Positions 28,801-38,137 of a DNA stretch of 64,000 nt are shown here, piece by piece (within the stretch, counting starts at the first letter, position 1; each line of letters begins with the position of its first letter). The notes beneath the pieces are model-generated. The model searched no databases. It saw only the letters and a list, made by a program, of their open reading frames with translations, and was not told the DNA's origin. Source of the stretch: Biomphalaria glabrata (lineage: Eukaryota > Mollusca > Gastropoda > Planorbidae); contig NC_074711.1 of the NCBI RefSeq assembly GCF_947242115.1, positions 57,930,963-57,994,962 of the forward strand. The letters run 5' to 3'. The translations under genes were made by a program, and so were the position numbers.

Positions 28801-31800
28801 TTTGTGGCACCTTTAGGACAAGCCCAACAAACGCTGCTGAAATCTTTACTAACGTGGCACCCTTACATCTTAGGGGGGAGAGGGCAGTACTTACAGCCTA
28901 CGAGCGCTACAAAAGGGGCGACTCTAGGCTACCCACCTCAATCTTAGTGCGACAGTGGAGAGAGAGGAACCGCATTAAAATGCGATCGTTCCTACATATT
29001 GCGGCCAATTTGTCAAACTCAGCTGGACTCTCCACTGATAGAATCCCTATTAGGAGAATTAGTACGTGGAGGAGATTGCCGGCCCCACAAATAAACCTGT
29101 CCCTGTTAGGGCAAGAGGGAGCCACCAAGAGGCGATTAACACCTGCCATTCTTCAAAATTTGGCATCCATAACCATAAAATCCTACCCATCAGATGCCAT
29201 ATTCTGTTATACCGATGGGTCGGTAATGAGGGACCCCGACAGATCGGGGTATGGGGCCCTTATTGTCTACCCCGACCGGACTGGTCCGGACCGGCTCTCT
29301 GGTCCAAGCGGCTATGCTGCATGCTCCATGGATGCCGAACTTACAGGGATAACTAGGGCGCTCGAGGCCATTAGGGTCCGAATGCTCCAACGCGAGACTA
29401 GCGCCACTACGGTGGTGTTGGTCACTGACTCTCGCTCCAGTCTCCTAGTTATGGGTGGCGGCGGGGGAGGGTCGCCCGTAATAGAAGAGGCAATCGGCGC
29501 CGCAGATAACATCCGCCGAGCTATTGGAGCTGTCGTTTTTATGCAGTGGGCGCCTTCACATTGCAGCGTGAGGGGCAATGAAACGGCAGACGCCCTCGCA
29601 AGGGAGGGTGCAATGGCAGCCACGCACCTCGAAGCACCAAGCACGTACTTACAAGCAACGGCACAAATCCGAGCACTCATTCATGAGAAGTGGTTAAAGT
29701 CCTGGGAGGAATCCGACAGAGCACGTGGTGTCTGGCAGCGCATGCGTCACCCAGATCGCGACGATCCATGGTGGCGACTGAGGAGGTCAGAGCAGTCAAT
29801 AGTTGCGCAGTGCAGGACGGAACATTGTCCTATTGGGGCATACTTTGCCCGGTTCCGCACTAACTTTGACTCCCGATGCCGTCACTGTGGAGAGAGCGTC
29901 GAAACAGTGTCGCATGTCTTGTACGAGTGTCCCCAGCTCCGCGAGCTAAGGGGGGACTTGCCTGTGCAGTCACTCGACTTGTATGGTAGCTATGAGGCAC
30001 TACGCCGGACGGCTAAGTTTCTTGCCAGAGCACTACGGGAGGACTAGTCCTTCCTGCTCTGATTTTTCAATAGGAGTTCATCTCAGGTGACAGGATGCAC
30101 CCCTGCGGCGCTCCAGTGCTAAGTTCTCTCATGCTTGTCACATGCGCATTCACTTTTTCATATTGTGGGCATTTGATAAGAAATTTTAGAATCCAAGCTT
30201 GAATGTTTTTGCTAACGTTCAATTCAGATAGTTTTTTTATCATGCGATGTGGTTGGATGGTGTTAAATGCGGATGAAAAATCTACGAATAATACTCTGGC
30301 GTAGTGTCTCTGAGTATCAAGATGATGGTATAGACAATTCAGCATAAATAGTATTGCATCTTCTGTACTTCTTGATGTTTTGTGAGCGAACTGGTGCGGA
30401 TCGCGACATGTTTTGACTTCTTTCAGTAGATGTTTTAAAATCATTTTCTCCAGGCACTTCATAGGAATTGATGTAAGTGCTACGGGACATCATGGTTGGA
30501 AGCAATGATCTTCTTTTTGGGTACTGGAATTATTTCAGATGTCTTCCAAATGGAAGGTATTTTGTGCGTTTGCCAGGACTTGTTGAATATAGCACAAAAG
30601 ATACAAGCCAGTTGTTCCGCACATAATTTTACAAGTTTGCAACTTAATTTGTCAGGTCCCGAGGCTTTGGTGGTGTTAACTTGTTTAAATAACTTGTTTA
30701 TTAAACAGTTCTTGAGATTGGATTATATTGCTGTTTTCAAATGTAACAATAAATCATGGTGGTCTTTCTCGAAGTTGTGACAGTCAAATCGGCTGTAGAA
30801 ATCATTTAATTCATTGGCAAATTTGTTATTGTCAGCGACGCACATTAGTTCATGCTTAGGTACGTAGCCAGTTATTTGTTTCAAGCCACTCCAACAAGCT
30901 TTAGAGTTATTTTTCTTGAAAGAGCTTTCAATTTTTTCCTATCTTTTCTTTCAAATAATTTCTTTTTAAGGGCTATTTGGCTGAGATGAATTCAGAAGAA
31001 CTGCTCTTGAACATTCTTTTCTTGTATAGAATCGCTTAAATTGAGCTGATAAAAAATGCAGTGACATCAATAAAGACTGATAATAATAGAGATTAAATTA
31101 AAAAAGCAAATTATATCTTTTTAGCTTGGTTTCAATTAAAACCAAATGTTATTCCAAAAGTGTTCAGCATTCAAATATTTAAAGGTACAATGTTGTTTTT
31201 TTTTTTGTATCAGTTGTGTTATGGGCATGATAGAGTGGAAAAAAAAGTTCCATTTAAAAGAAATGCATATTAAAATTCATAAATATTTTTTTTTAGCAGA
31301 TTAATTATGAGTGTTTAAGTTGAATGTTATGTCTTTGCACAGCCCAATTTAATAAAAATATAACAAAATGCTATCAAATAAGAAAAAATATAATCAATAT
31401 AAAAACAAATTCACAAATCTAAGAATTTTGTGAAGAAAATTAATGTTTGAAAATTAAACATAACAATTAAACCAACCAAACAAACAACAAAACAAAAAAA
31501 CTACTTGTCTATTTACCAGAAGTGGCAATCACTATTTTTTTTTTATTTTCATAAAATAAGAGATTACAATAAAAAAAAACAACATTTCACCATACCAAAC
31601 TTACACTTTCATTTTCTTCTAAGTGACCACCTAAAAAAAAAAAGAATTATACATTTGAACAAACTTTTAAAATGAATGGGTCTATTTGTCATGTAAATAG
31701 GAAGAATTTAAAAAAAAATTACAGCTATCTGATCTTAGTTTACATTTCATTTTTAAGATCCAGTTTATGTTCTTTAAGGGCTAAAATAAAGTAAGAGAGA

Positions 31801-34800
31801 ATCAGAAGTGATATGGAGAAATCTTGGGGCATTATAATGGAACTTGAAAATATGTAAGATATACAGATTTTAACCCTTGACCTTCAGATTTGTTCACAGT
31901 AAAAATACTAAGTCTTTAGTCTATTAACAAAATGAGCTTAAAATATCTTATCATCTTAAATCTTCCAGATAATTTTTTTTAAATTAAAAAATGGAATTTT
32001 AATCAGTTATCAGAGAAAAAAAAAACACACAAAAAGTAAAAGCACTTGATTACCTGGTGGAACCCAAACTCCAGGAAAAGTACTCAGATGTGGTGCTCTT
32101 CGTGTCAAAAGAATTTTTCCATCAGAAGATTCCAAGATAATAGCCACTCCCACATCTACACCTCGAGTTCTGATTTCTTCAGGTAGTGAGTGAGTAATGT
32201 CAGATGTTAGATGTTTAGCTGGACAAAAGGCTGGATGCTAAGTACATAGGATAGTTCAAAATATACTAAATGATTTATTGTACTATACACATATATTATT
32301 CTAAGTAATGTTTAAATTCTTAGAGATTCCATGTAATTTCCTGATTAATCTTTCAGTCTTATTTTATGGAACATATTTAAATTTACCATTAAAATGGCTT
32401 TAAAAATTAGAATTTTTAGATTTATAAATTGATATTATTTTCATTTCTTATTAATTTTAGTTTATTTTCAACTTCAGCTATCCCTTAGTCTTTTGGACTG
32501 TTGGGGCACTGCACAAGATTTGTCAATTCTCTTTCTCCATTCCCCTCTTTGTTTTGCCTTAAATAGAACCTCTTTCAATGGCAGGCCCGTCCATTCTTTT
32601 ATGTTGTCTTCTTAACACTTTCTCTGCCTCTTCTTCTTTTTTCCTGGTACTGTTCCCTGAAAGAAGGTCTTTGCAAGCCCCAAAGACCTTTTAATATGGC
32701 CATAGAGTTTTAGTTTCCATTTTTTTTACAACAGTTGGCAGGTCATCTTGGTGTCCAATCGCTCTAGTATCTGTCTCTAATCTTTTAGTTTGTGATGCAG
32801 TCTTTAAATGTGATACCAAGGATCCTTCTGTAGCTTCTCAATTCCATTGCTAGTCTCTTCCTTTCTAGCTTTGCAATCAGCGTCCAAGACTTGCAAGCTT
32901 ATAAGAATTTGGCCATGACCAGGGAGCGCATCAGTCTGACTTTGGCGCCGAGGGCAATCCCTTTGTCTTTCCATATTGTTTTGAGTTTTGCCAAAACACT
33001 TGACCATGTTTGATGAGCTAAGTTGCACACATACAAACACACATAACTTGGTTCCAATAGCACTAAATATCAATGATCTTTTTTTTTAAAAAAAAAAAAT
33101 GAGTTAATAAAAAATGCTTTTTATGTTCATAAGAATCAAAATGAAATTTTAAAACATTGACAAAAGAAATACTTTAATTAAAATCTTCTCTCTTTCATCG
33201 TGTCCTGTGTTACTTAAAATAAGTTTATTTTCCTTTAAGTCAACATTGAGATAGCCATGGTCCTCCTTGTAGCCAAAATGACACAGGATACACTGAAAAA
33301 AAAAAAAAAAAAAGAATATTGCAATAATTTTTTATGAAAATACTATTTCAAGATCTGTGTGTTGTGAATGTGATCGTGTTGTGAGCGTGTGTCTGAGTTC
33401 ACCCTTAAGTTATTACCTTTGCGTACATGTCCAGTGGATAAATAGGTCAGTGTGTTAGTGTGTGTGTGTGTGGGGGGGGGGGCAGAGACTTAGGAGGAGT
33501 GTGAGAGAGACAGGGGGGTTATAAAAAGGAGTTGTGATGTTGTTGGGGGACTGTGCAAACAATATTTTATGGTTAAAGAGATTAAGCCATTTGTCATTGT
33601 GCTTATTAGTGGTGGCTGGACTTTTAGAATGTCATCACACTGATGTGTATAATCTATATTAAATATGAAAATACATTTGCTATAATGGAATCCAGATAAT
33701 TCAAACATATATAAAGTGAAGTTTGCAGTATTGTTTATTTTTTCCCTTTTTTAAAAAAAGTACTCAAGTCAGCTTTGTGCTGTTTTTGATAATACGACTA
33801 ATAATTTTTGGACCGCCATATGTCTTTCCAATCACCCATAATAAATAAACCCTTCAACATGCTGCTATCAAAAGATTTCTAGCAGGGAATAGTGTGTGTG
33901 TGTGTGTGTGCATAGTATATAGCAATTTTAGTGCGTAATTTGCTTTATTTTTTATATTGAAGAGGTATTTTTTTAGATTCGAACCCCGCTGAAGGGGGAT
34001 TTAAACTCAAAACCCCTTTGGCTATGCTCATAGAATTTTGAGTGTGTAATTTGCTTTTTTATATTGAAGAGGTGGTTTTTAGCTGCAAACCCCGCTGAAG
34101 GGGGGTTTTAAACAAAAAACTCCTCTCGGCTACGCTCATAGAATCTGGTGACTGAGGTATGGATAGTCTTATATTTAATAGGGGGTTTTATCGTAAATTT
34201 CGGAGGGGGGTTTAAAATCAAATTCTTCCTTAGCTATGCTCTTGGAATTTGGGGATTGTCGTTCGCATTATTTTTTAATTTAAATTTTGTTTTATAGAAG
34301 TGGGTTTTTTGACTGCAAACCCTCTGGTAGGGGGTTTTAAACTCAAAACCCCCTTGGCTGCGCCGGGGCAAGTGAGGGTTTAGTATTAAAATTTTAACTA
34401 AAATAAAGAAAATCAATGCAAAAAATCAGTCACTAAATTCCGATCCCTCCCCCCAGCGAAGGGGATTTTTTCATTGGGGGGGGTTCAAACCCCCCCCCCC
34501 CCCCCCCGGGCTATGTCATGCCTAATTGTATTTTAAATTTAAAAAGAATATAGGTAAATCTATATTTAGATTTTAATCAGTGATAATTAATCTAGATCTA
34601 TATAATATATAGATATGATTACGGGTATAATATATCAATATATTATATTATAATTATATTATAATATATTAACATATATCATCTAGATCAGTGGTTCCCA
34701 AACTTTTTTGTCTCGTATATCCCTTGGCAAGTTTCTGGTTTTCCGTAGACCCCCTGCTTATAAGTTTTATGAATTTTTAAAAGTGATTTAAAACTACATT

Positions 34801-36543
34801 TTAAGTTGAATTAATTTTTAAAAAATTTGAATTGAATAAATTGAAATTTAAACCCATTATATAACAGTTATACGTAAAGCATACAATCACTAAACACATT
34901 GGAAACTTTTTGTTTTTAAAGGTTTGCAAGCTCACCATCCATTGCTATTATCATTATTTTTTTTTCAAATAGGAATTTGTTGTTTTATGAAGTAGTTCTC
35001 TATGAGCTCTATGACAACCACAGAGAAGAACAGCTACCATGCTAGCGAATCAGCCAAGTTCCCCAAATAGTTAAATTTTTTCGTGACCAAAATAAAAACA
35101 GTCCTTCAAAGCTTGACAAACTCTGATGCCTCCTAAACAAAACAGCTCATGATGCCTGGACTGACGTTCAATGGTCACCTTGTCTGCTTGCATCTCCCAT
35201 CTGGAGGTTTGGGCTAGGATGTAATTATCCACATAATCTGAAGGAACATCCAAAAGATTTTGTACAAAACATATTGTGTGACCATGTAAAGCTCAAGAAC
35301 AACAGCAAGAACACTGTTCTCCAATGTTGAAACAGAAGGAAAAAAGGCTGACACACTTGCCGAATGTGAGAAAACAAATACACACTTGAACATCTCACTC
35401 TATCTGGAAAAAATGAAGAAACTAATATTGAATTCGATATACAAGAAAGATGACACCTATTATAAACTACCCCGATTGGACCACTTTTAATTTTTCATAT
35501 TAGAACCGTACACATCATAATGAGAAAACATATCTTCCGGAAGCTCAAAATTGGGACCATTGAAATTTGCCCTTTTGGAGCGTCACAAGAGAATGCCGAC
35601 CATGTCTTCAAAATTGCATTCTTCATCAAGAGGCCCAAAACAAGACACCGGTCACAAAACCAAAACATGAAATTCTTTTAATCATATAATATAAGTTTGT
35701 GTAAGAGTTTTTACAATTTCTTCAACGGGTGGTAAAATAAAAAAAATTGCCAATCATGTGAGGTTTCAGTATTTTACTAAAAGTAAAGAGATATAGTAAA
35801 ACGCTCACTAATCATCATCTTATCAATATCAGGTCAAATTGAGATTTTGTGTATGTATTCTGAACTTTATCTTTGAGTGTTGGAAAGTTTTGCAAGCCTT
35901 TATCTTTTTATCAGGGTGGCATCATCTCAAATGATCCTCCAGCTTAACTGGTTTCATAGCATCATAAAAAAAATGGCACATTAAAACTCGCTTGTTTGAC
36001 AATGACAAGGAAGTAATGAAGTTCAATTTCAAATACTTAACGCTGTATAGCCCACTTTTCTTTTTGTTAAAGTTATAACTAGACAAAACTACACTCTATA
36101 AATATAGTTATTAAATTAAACAAAAGTTTTCATTCAATCAGTAAGATAAAAATTGTACGGATTTTCAAAGCTATAATCATGAATGTGTGTATGAAAAAAT
36201 TCCTAATTCCAGTTGTCAAAATTAAAGTCACGACATGCTGAATAGAGATTCTTTATCATACAATCATAGATAGACCCCCATGCTCATCTCATAGACCCCC
36301 AATTCCTTTTTTTAATTTCGTAGACCCCTTGGGAGTCTTCGTAGACCCCTGGGGGTCTATATAGACCACTTTGGGAATCACTGAAATCTAGATCTATAGA
36401 ATATAGATCTAGATCTTAATCTAGACTAATTTCATTAATCATGATTAATTTAAAAAAATTACCTCTGAAAAGTCAGCAAATCTTTCACCTAGTGGTGGTG
36501 TCAGAAGGCTCACAAGAATTCTGCGATGATGAATATAAGACAT
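25885..36543 (-). CDS. NUDT17: NUDT17-type Nudix hydrolase
   Basis: Seven exons: 36543-36463, 33292-33173, 32237-32054, 31630-31605, 26693-26592, 26395-26157 and 26041-25885; 302 aa, near the vertebrate length of about 330. Nudix enzymes cleave nucleoside diphosphates linked to another moiety, with a divalent metal. The Nudix box GX5EX7REUXEEXGU is complete: GHLEENE (26-bp exon 4) joined to SLLDAGLREVQEETGI (exon 5). Upstream, RGVDVGVAIIL ... ILLTRRAPHLSTFPGVWVPPG is the family lead-in, and the C-terminus holds ERVSTGTKFAL. The starting ATG at 36543 opens MSYIHHRRIL. Introns carry nested LINEs, a LINE tail, a 111-bp-unit repeat and a hAT-like element. The family assignment is strong; the substrate is unknown. 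Confidence 0.93.
27641..27653. repeat. Left target-site duplication of the nested LINE
   Basis: GGTGACAGGATGC here is repeated exactly at 30086-30098. Removing 27654-30085 and one copy restores the outer LINE reading CILSPVLYTIYTND, so this is the target-site duplication of the insertion. Confidence 0.9.
27654..30085 (+). mobile_element. Inner LINE with RT and RNase H, 5' truncated, one nonsense codon
   Basis: A GC-rich insert in AT-rich DNA. It begins within the RT fingers (RKAPGPDKVTPEMVKHLGG) and ends 38 bp after its stop, with no A tail. One continuous frame from 27654 to 30047 is broken only by a TAG at 28026-28028, probably from CAG (DGF then RSESTYAVFIDLK). RT motifs: FIDLKQAYDRVW, LPQGSALSCTLF and LLYADDIVLW. 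The RNase H domain starts at FCYTDGSV and includes WAPSHCSVRGNETADALA. A C-terminal zinc motif CRHCGESVETVSHVLYECP follows. RNase H places it in the I/Jockey-like LINEs that carry this domain. The upstream endonuclease and ORF1 are absent. Confidence 0.9.
28050..30047 (+). CDS. LINE reverse transcriptase-RNase H ORF (665 codons, 3' part)
   Basis: The open part of the inner LINE after its single in-frame stop. Residues 1-260 hold the RT palm and thumb (YADD at about residues 91-94), residues about 385-520 the RNase H domain with Asp of YTDGS, Glu of DAELTGI, Asp of VTDSRSS and His/Asp of the SHCSVRGNETAD block, and residues about 600-640 a C-H-C zinc motif. It would be translated only with readthrough or an internal start, and cannot retrotranspose itself without the missing endonuclease. 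Codon use (GC-rich) differs from the host exons around it. Confidence 0.85.
   Translation: MFIDLKQAYDRVWKQGLYLKLRAMGVRGKIYNWIQSFLSGRSTRTKYQHSLSKPKQQLNGLPQGSALSCTLFIAFLNDLPSSLRSKKLLYADDIVLWSTGKKADQIQAALQADLHTISSYCDKWQIQINVAKTTWSLFSLGIDILKAPFEIQLGRLRLQRENTPKYLGVTLDRKLSMLQHVQEVERKASEKLALLRKLASTKWGAKADMLRALYLGAVRSQIEYSYTVQVYASKTALESLDRVQAQALRFICGTFRTSPTNAAEIFTNVAPLHLRGERAVLTAYERYKRGDSRLPTSILVRQWRERNRIKMRSFLHIAANLSNSAGLSTDRIPIRRISTWRRLPAPQINLSLLGQEGATKRRLTPAILQNLASITIKSYPSDAIFCYTDGSVMRDPDRSGYGALIVYPDRTGPDRLSGPSGYAACSMDAELTGITRALEAIRVRMLQRETSATTVVLVTDSRSSLLVMGGGGGGSPVIEEAIGAADNIRRAIGAVVFMQWAPSHCSVRGNETADALAREGAMAATHLEAPSTYLQATAQIRALIHEKWLKSWEESDRARGVWQRMRHPDRDDPWWRLRRSEQSIVAQCRTEHCPIGAYFARFRTNFDSRCRHCGESVETVSHVLYECPQLRELRGDLPVQSLDLYGSYEALRRTAKFLARALRED
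30086..30098. repeat. Right target-site duplication of the nested LINE
   Basis: Exact copy of 27641-27653 (GGTGACAGGATGC). The following base is also shared, so the duplication may be 14 bp. Confidence 0.9.
31605..31630 (-). other. NUDT17: 26-bp microexon of NUDT17
   Basis: Exon 4 encodes GHLEENES with split first codon, bounded by TTTTTAG on the acceptor side and GTAAGT on the donor side. It supplies the first half of the Nudix box, so skipping it would shift frame (26 is not a multiple of 3) and destroy the catalytic site. Confidence 0.88.
32470..33070 (-). mobile_element. LINE remnant, RT C-terminal region
   Basis: Minus-strand frames read KLKTIWKDKGIALGAKVRLM (about 33000), then a degenerate ACKSWTL, MELRSYRRILGITFKD, AIGHQDDL, and RRGRES ... 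W-like end near 32560. The order matches the C-terminal part of a widespread RTE-like LINE ORF (the LKTIWKD ... ESWTLTAELE ... YRRILGISYKDH pattern). Several frame changes. Lies in the NUDT17 intron between exons 2 and 3. Confidence 0.72.
33451..33482. repeat. (GT)n-(G)n simple repeat
   Basis: GTGTGTGTGTGTGTG followed by a run of about 12 G in NUDT17 intron 1. A second short GT run lies at 33893-33910. Confidence 0.85.
33931..34515 (+). repeat. Unclassified GC-run repeat built of about 111-bp units (copy B)
   Basis: Same order as 13170-13805: units start GTGCGTAATTTGC (33931) and GTGTGTAATTTGC (34042), 111 bp apart. Each is followed by TATATTGAAGAGGT, AACCCCGCTGAAGG, and GGCTACGCTCATAGAAT. 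The diverged later part includes GGAGGGGGGTTTAAAATCAAATTCTTCCTTAGC, shared with copy A. It ends in a C-run and GGGCTATGTCATGCC. In NUDT17 intron 1. Confidence 0.75.
34689..36383. mobile_element. hAT-like DNA transposon, non-autonomous or decayed
   Basis: The ends CAGTGGTTCCCAAACT and (reverse complement) CAGTGATTCCCAAAGT match each other at 14 of 16 bases and match the usual hAT end pattern. GTAGACCCC words recur inside both ends. The flanks contain ATCTAGAT at 34681-34688 and 36386-36393, two bases off on the right, so an 8-bp duplication is possible but may be chance in this TAGATC-rich DNA. No transposase is readable. NUDT17 intron 1. Confidence 0.7.
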
Positions 36544-36989
36544 ACTGTGAAATAGACATCTAAACGATTTTAGATTAGATCTAGACTCTATAGATCTATA
36601 TTACATCTTAATTCTCTAGATTCTAGTCTAGAGATGAAGAGATCACATCTTTTGCTCAGCCCAAGTTTTTGTTTTTTTTTTAAATTTCGTATTTCGTATT
36701 ATTGGAATGAAATATGTAGATCAAAATTTGTAAATAGAAACCGAAAGTACTTCTAGTTTTATACTATTTTGTGGGCGAAGTTTCTTCAAGGCTAGAAACT
36801 CTTCAATGTTCTAAGATGGTGGATATCTTATTTATTGATAAACAATGAATGCAAGTTGCAAAAAAATACATCTCGAGCTAGTGACCATTCTAAGCTCTAT
36901 GCTTCATTTACTGTATTACTGATTGTTAAATAAGAAGGCATATCTGAAGGTAAAAAACAATTCATTCCCCTTATTAGTGTCATTAACAG

Positions 36990-38137
36990 ATGATTAATTT
37001 GAGTCACTCTAGACAGTCTAGGTCTAGACTACTATATAGATCTAACTTAATCTAAGTCCTAAGTACTTTAATTTAACTTTAACTAAGTTTAACTAGATTG
37101 TACATCGTACATCTACTCTCTCTGAGTCTTACTCTTAGTTACTCTACTTATTGTAACTTATCTAGAGTCTGGTCTCTAGGACTCTAGACTCTAGTCACTC
37201 TAGACTCTAGGGCACTCTTGTGACTGTCTAATCACTCTAGCTAGAGGCGCTCTAGCCGTCTAGTCTAGGGCTCTACTTACTACTACAGTAACTTACAATT
37301 ACAGTTGAGTTAGCCACACTGACACTGCGTGTTACTAGTGTTAGTAGTGTGACTTGGTAACGATGTAAAGTTTTACTGACTTAGTCTTACTTTATTACTA
37401 CTGACTTGTCTTACTCTTATTCTTACTACTTAGTCTTAGACTAGATCTACTCTAGACTCTAGTAAGACAGTGTAAGACTAGCAAAGTAGCAAGAGAGTTA
37501 AAAGAGTAGAGAGACTTAAAAGAGTAGACTACTAGAGTCAAAAGAGTGCTCAGACAGTCTTTAACTTAAAGTAAAGTTGAATGAGTGACTTACTGACTAG
37601 CATGATTCTATATATATAGATCTAGGTCTAGTAGGTAAGTAAGTTTAAAGTTAGTAGCTAGATGAGGCATCAGTGAGATAGCTAGAAGACTAGACTCTTT
37701 AAGACTAGTATAGTAGACTGACTCTTACTCTACCTATTATCCTATACAGTATAGACGCTGTCCACTCTCTGTCCCACTCTGGTCTAGAATGAAGAGTCAG
37801 AGATGAGATGAGTCTACTCTCGTCTCTAGTAGTCTAAGGACTAAGATTGTAATGTACATATTAAGACCACTTAAGACTTAAGTATACATACTATAGATCT
37901 AGATCTAGACATTCTAGATCTAGAATCTACTATAATTTAGGTCTAGAATCTATCAATTTCATCTACAATCTAGCTAGAGTAAGAATTAAGTCTTAATATA
38001 ATTGATCTAGAGTCTAGAAACTAGTCTAGAATACTGTCTTATTTTGTCTCTAGAGATAGAATCTATAATCTATAATTATCATCTAATCTAGCTTATCTAC
38101 TAGATTGTAACTAGAGTCTAGATCTAGTACTAGTAAC
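36990..38137. repeat. TAGATC/GACTCTAG cryptic simple sequence
   Basis: More than 1 kb of recurring short words (TCTAGACTCTAG, TAGATCTAGATCTAG, TTAGTCTTACT, GACTTAAAAGAGTAG). No fixed period and no coding signal. It ends exactly at the left end of the TIR element at 38138. Confidence 0.75.

Larger units (their letters stand above)
26762..31000 (-). mobile_element. Rex1-like LINE (outer element), broken by a nested LINE
   Basis: In reading order on the minus strand: a palm-fingers part with TTKASGPDKLS (about 30660), MKCLEKMILKHLL, VLFVDFSSAFNTIQPH (about 30285) and STGAPQGCILSP (about 30110); then, past the insertion, VLYTIYTND, HDTAIISLIAGDE (27590), QEYKYLGTTIN (27380) and a C-terminus SGRLLSIRTKTERFKNSFIP (about 27000), then a 3' end with GGATCAATAAAATTATC. 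The YADD/FADD region is deleted (about 10 codons, with a frame change near 27605), and further frame breaks lie at 30482-31000. Sits in the NUDT17 intron between exons 4 and 5. Confidence 0.85.

Noticed and set aside
35071-35253. Short ORF as a hAT transposase piece
   Set aside because: No transposase motif is visible; it overlaps the small dispersed segment.
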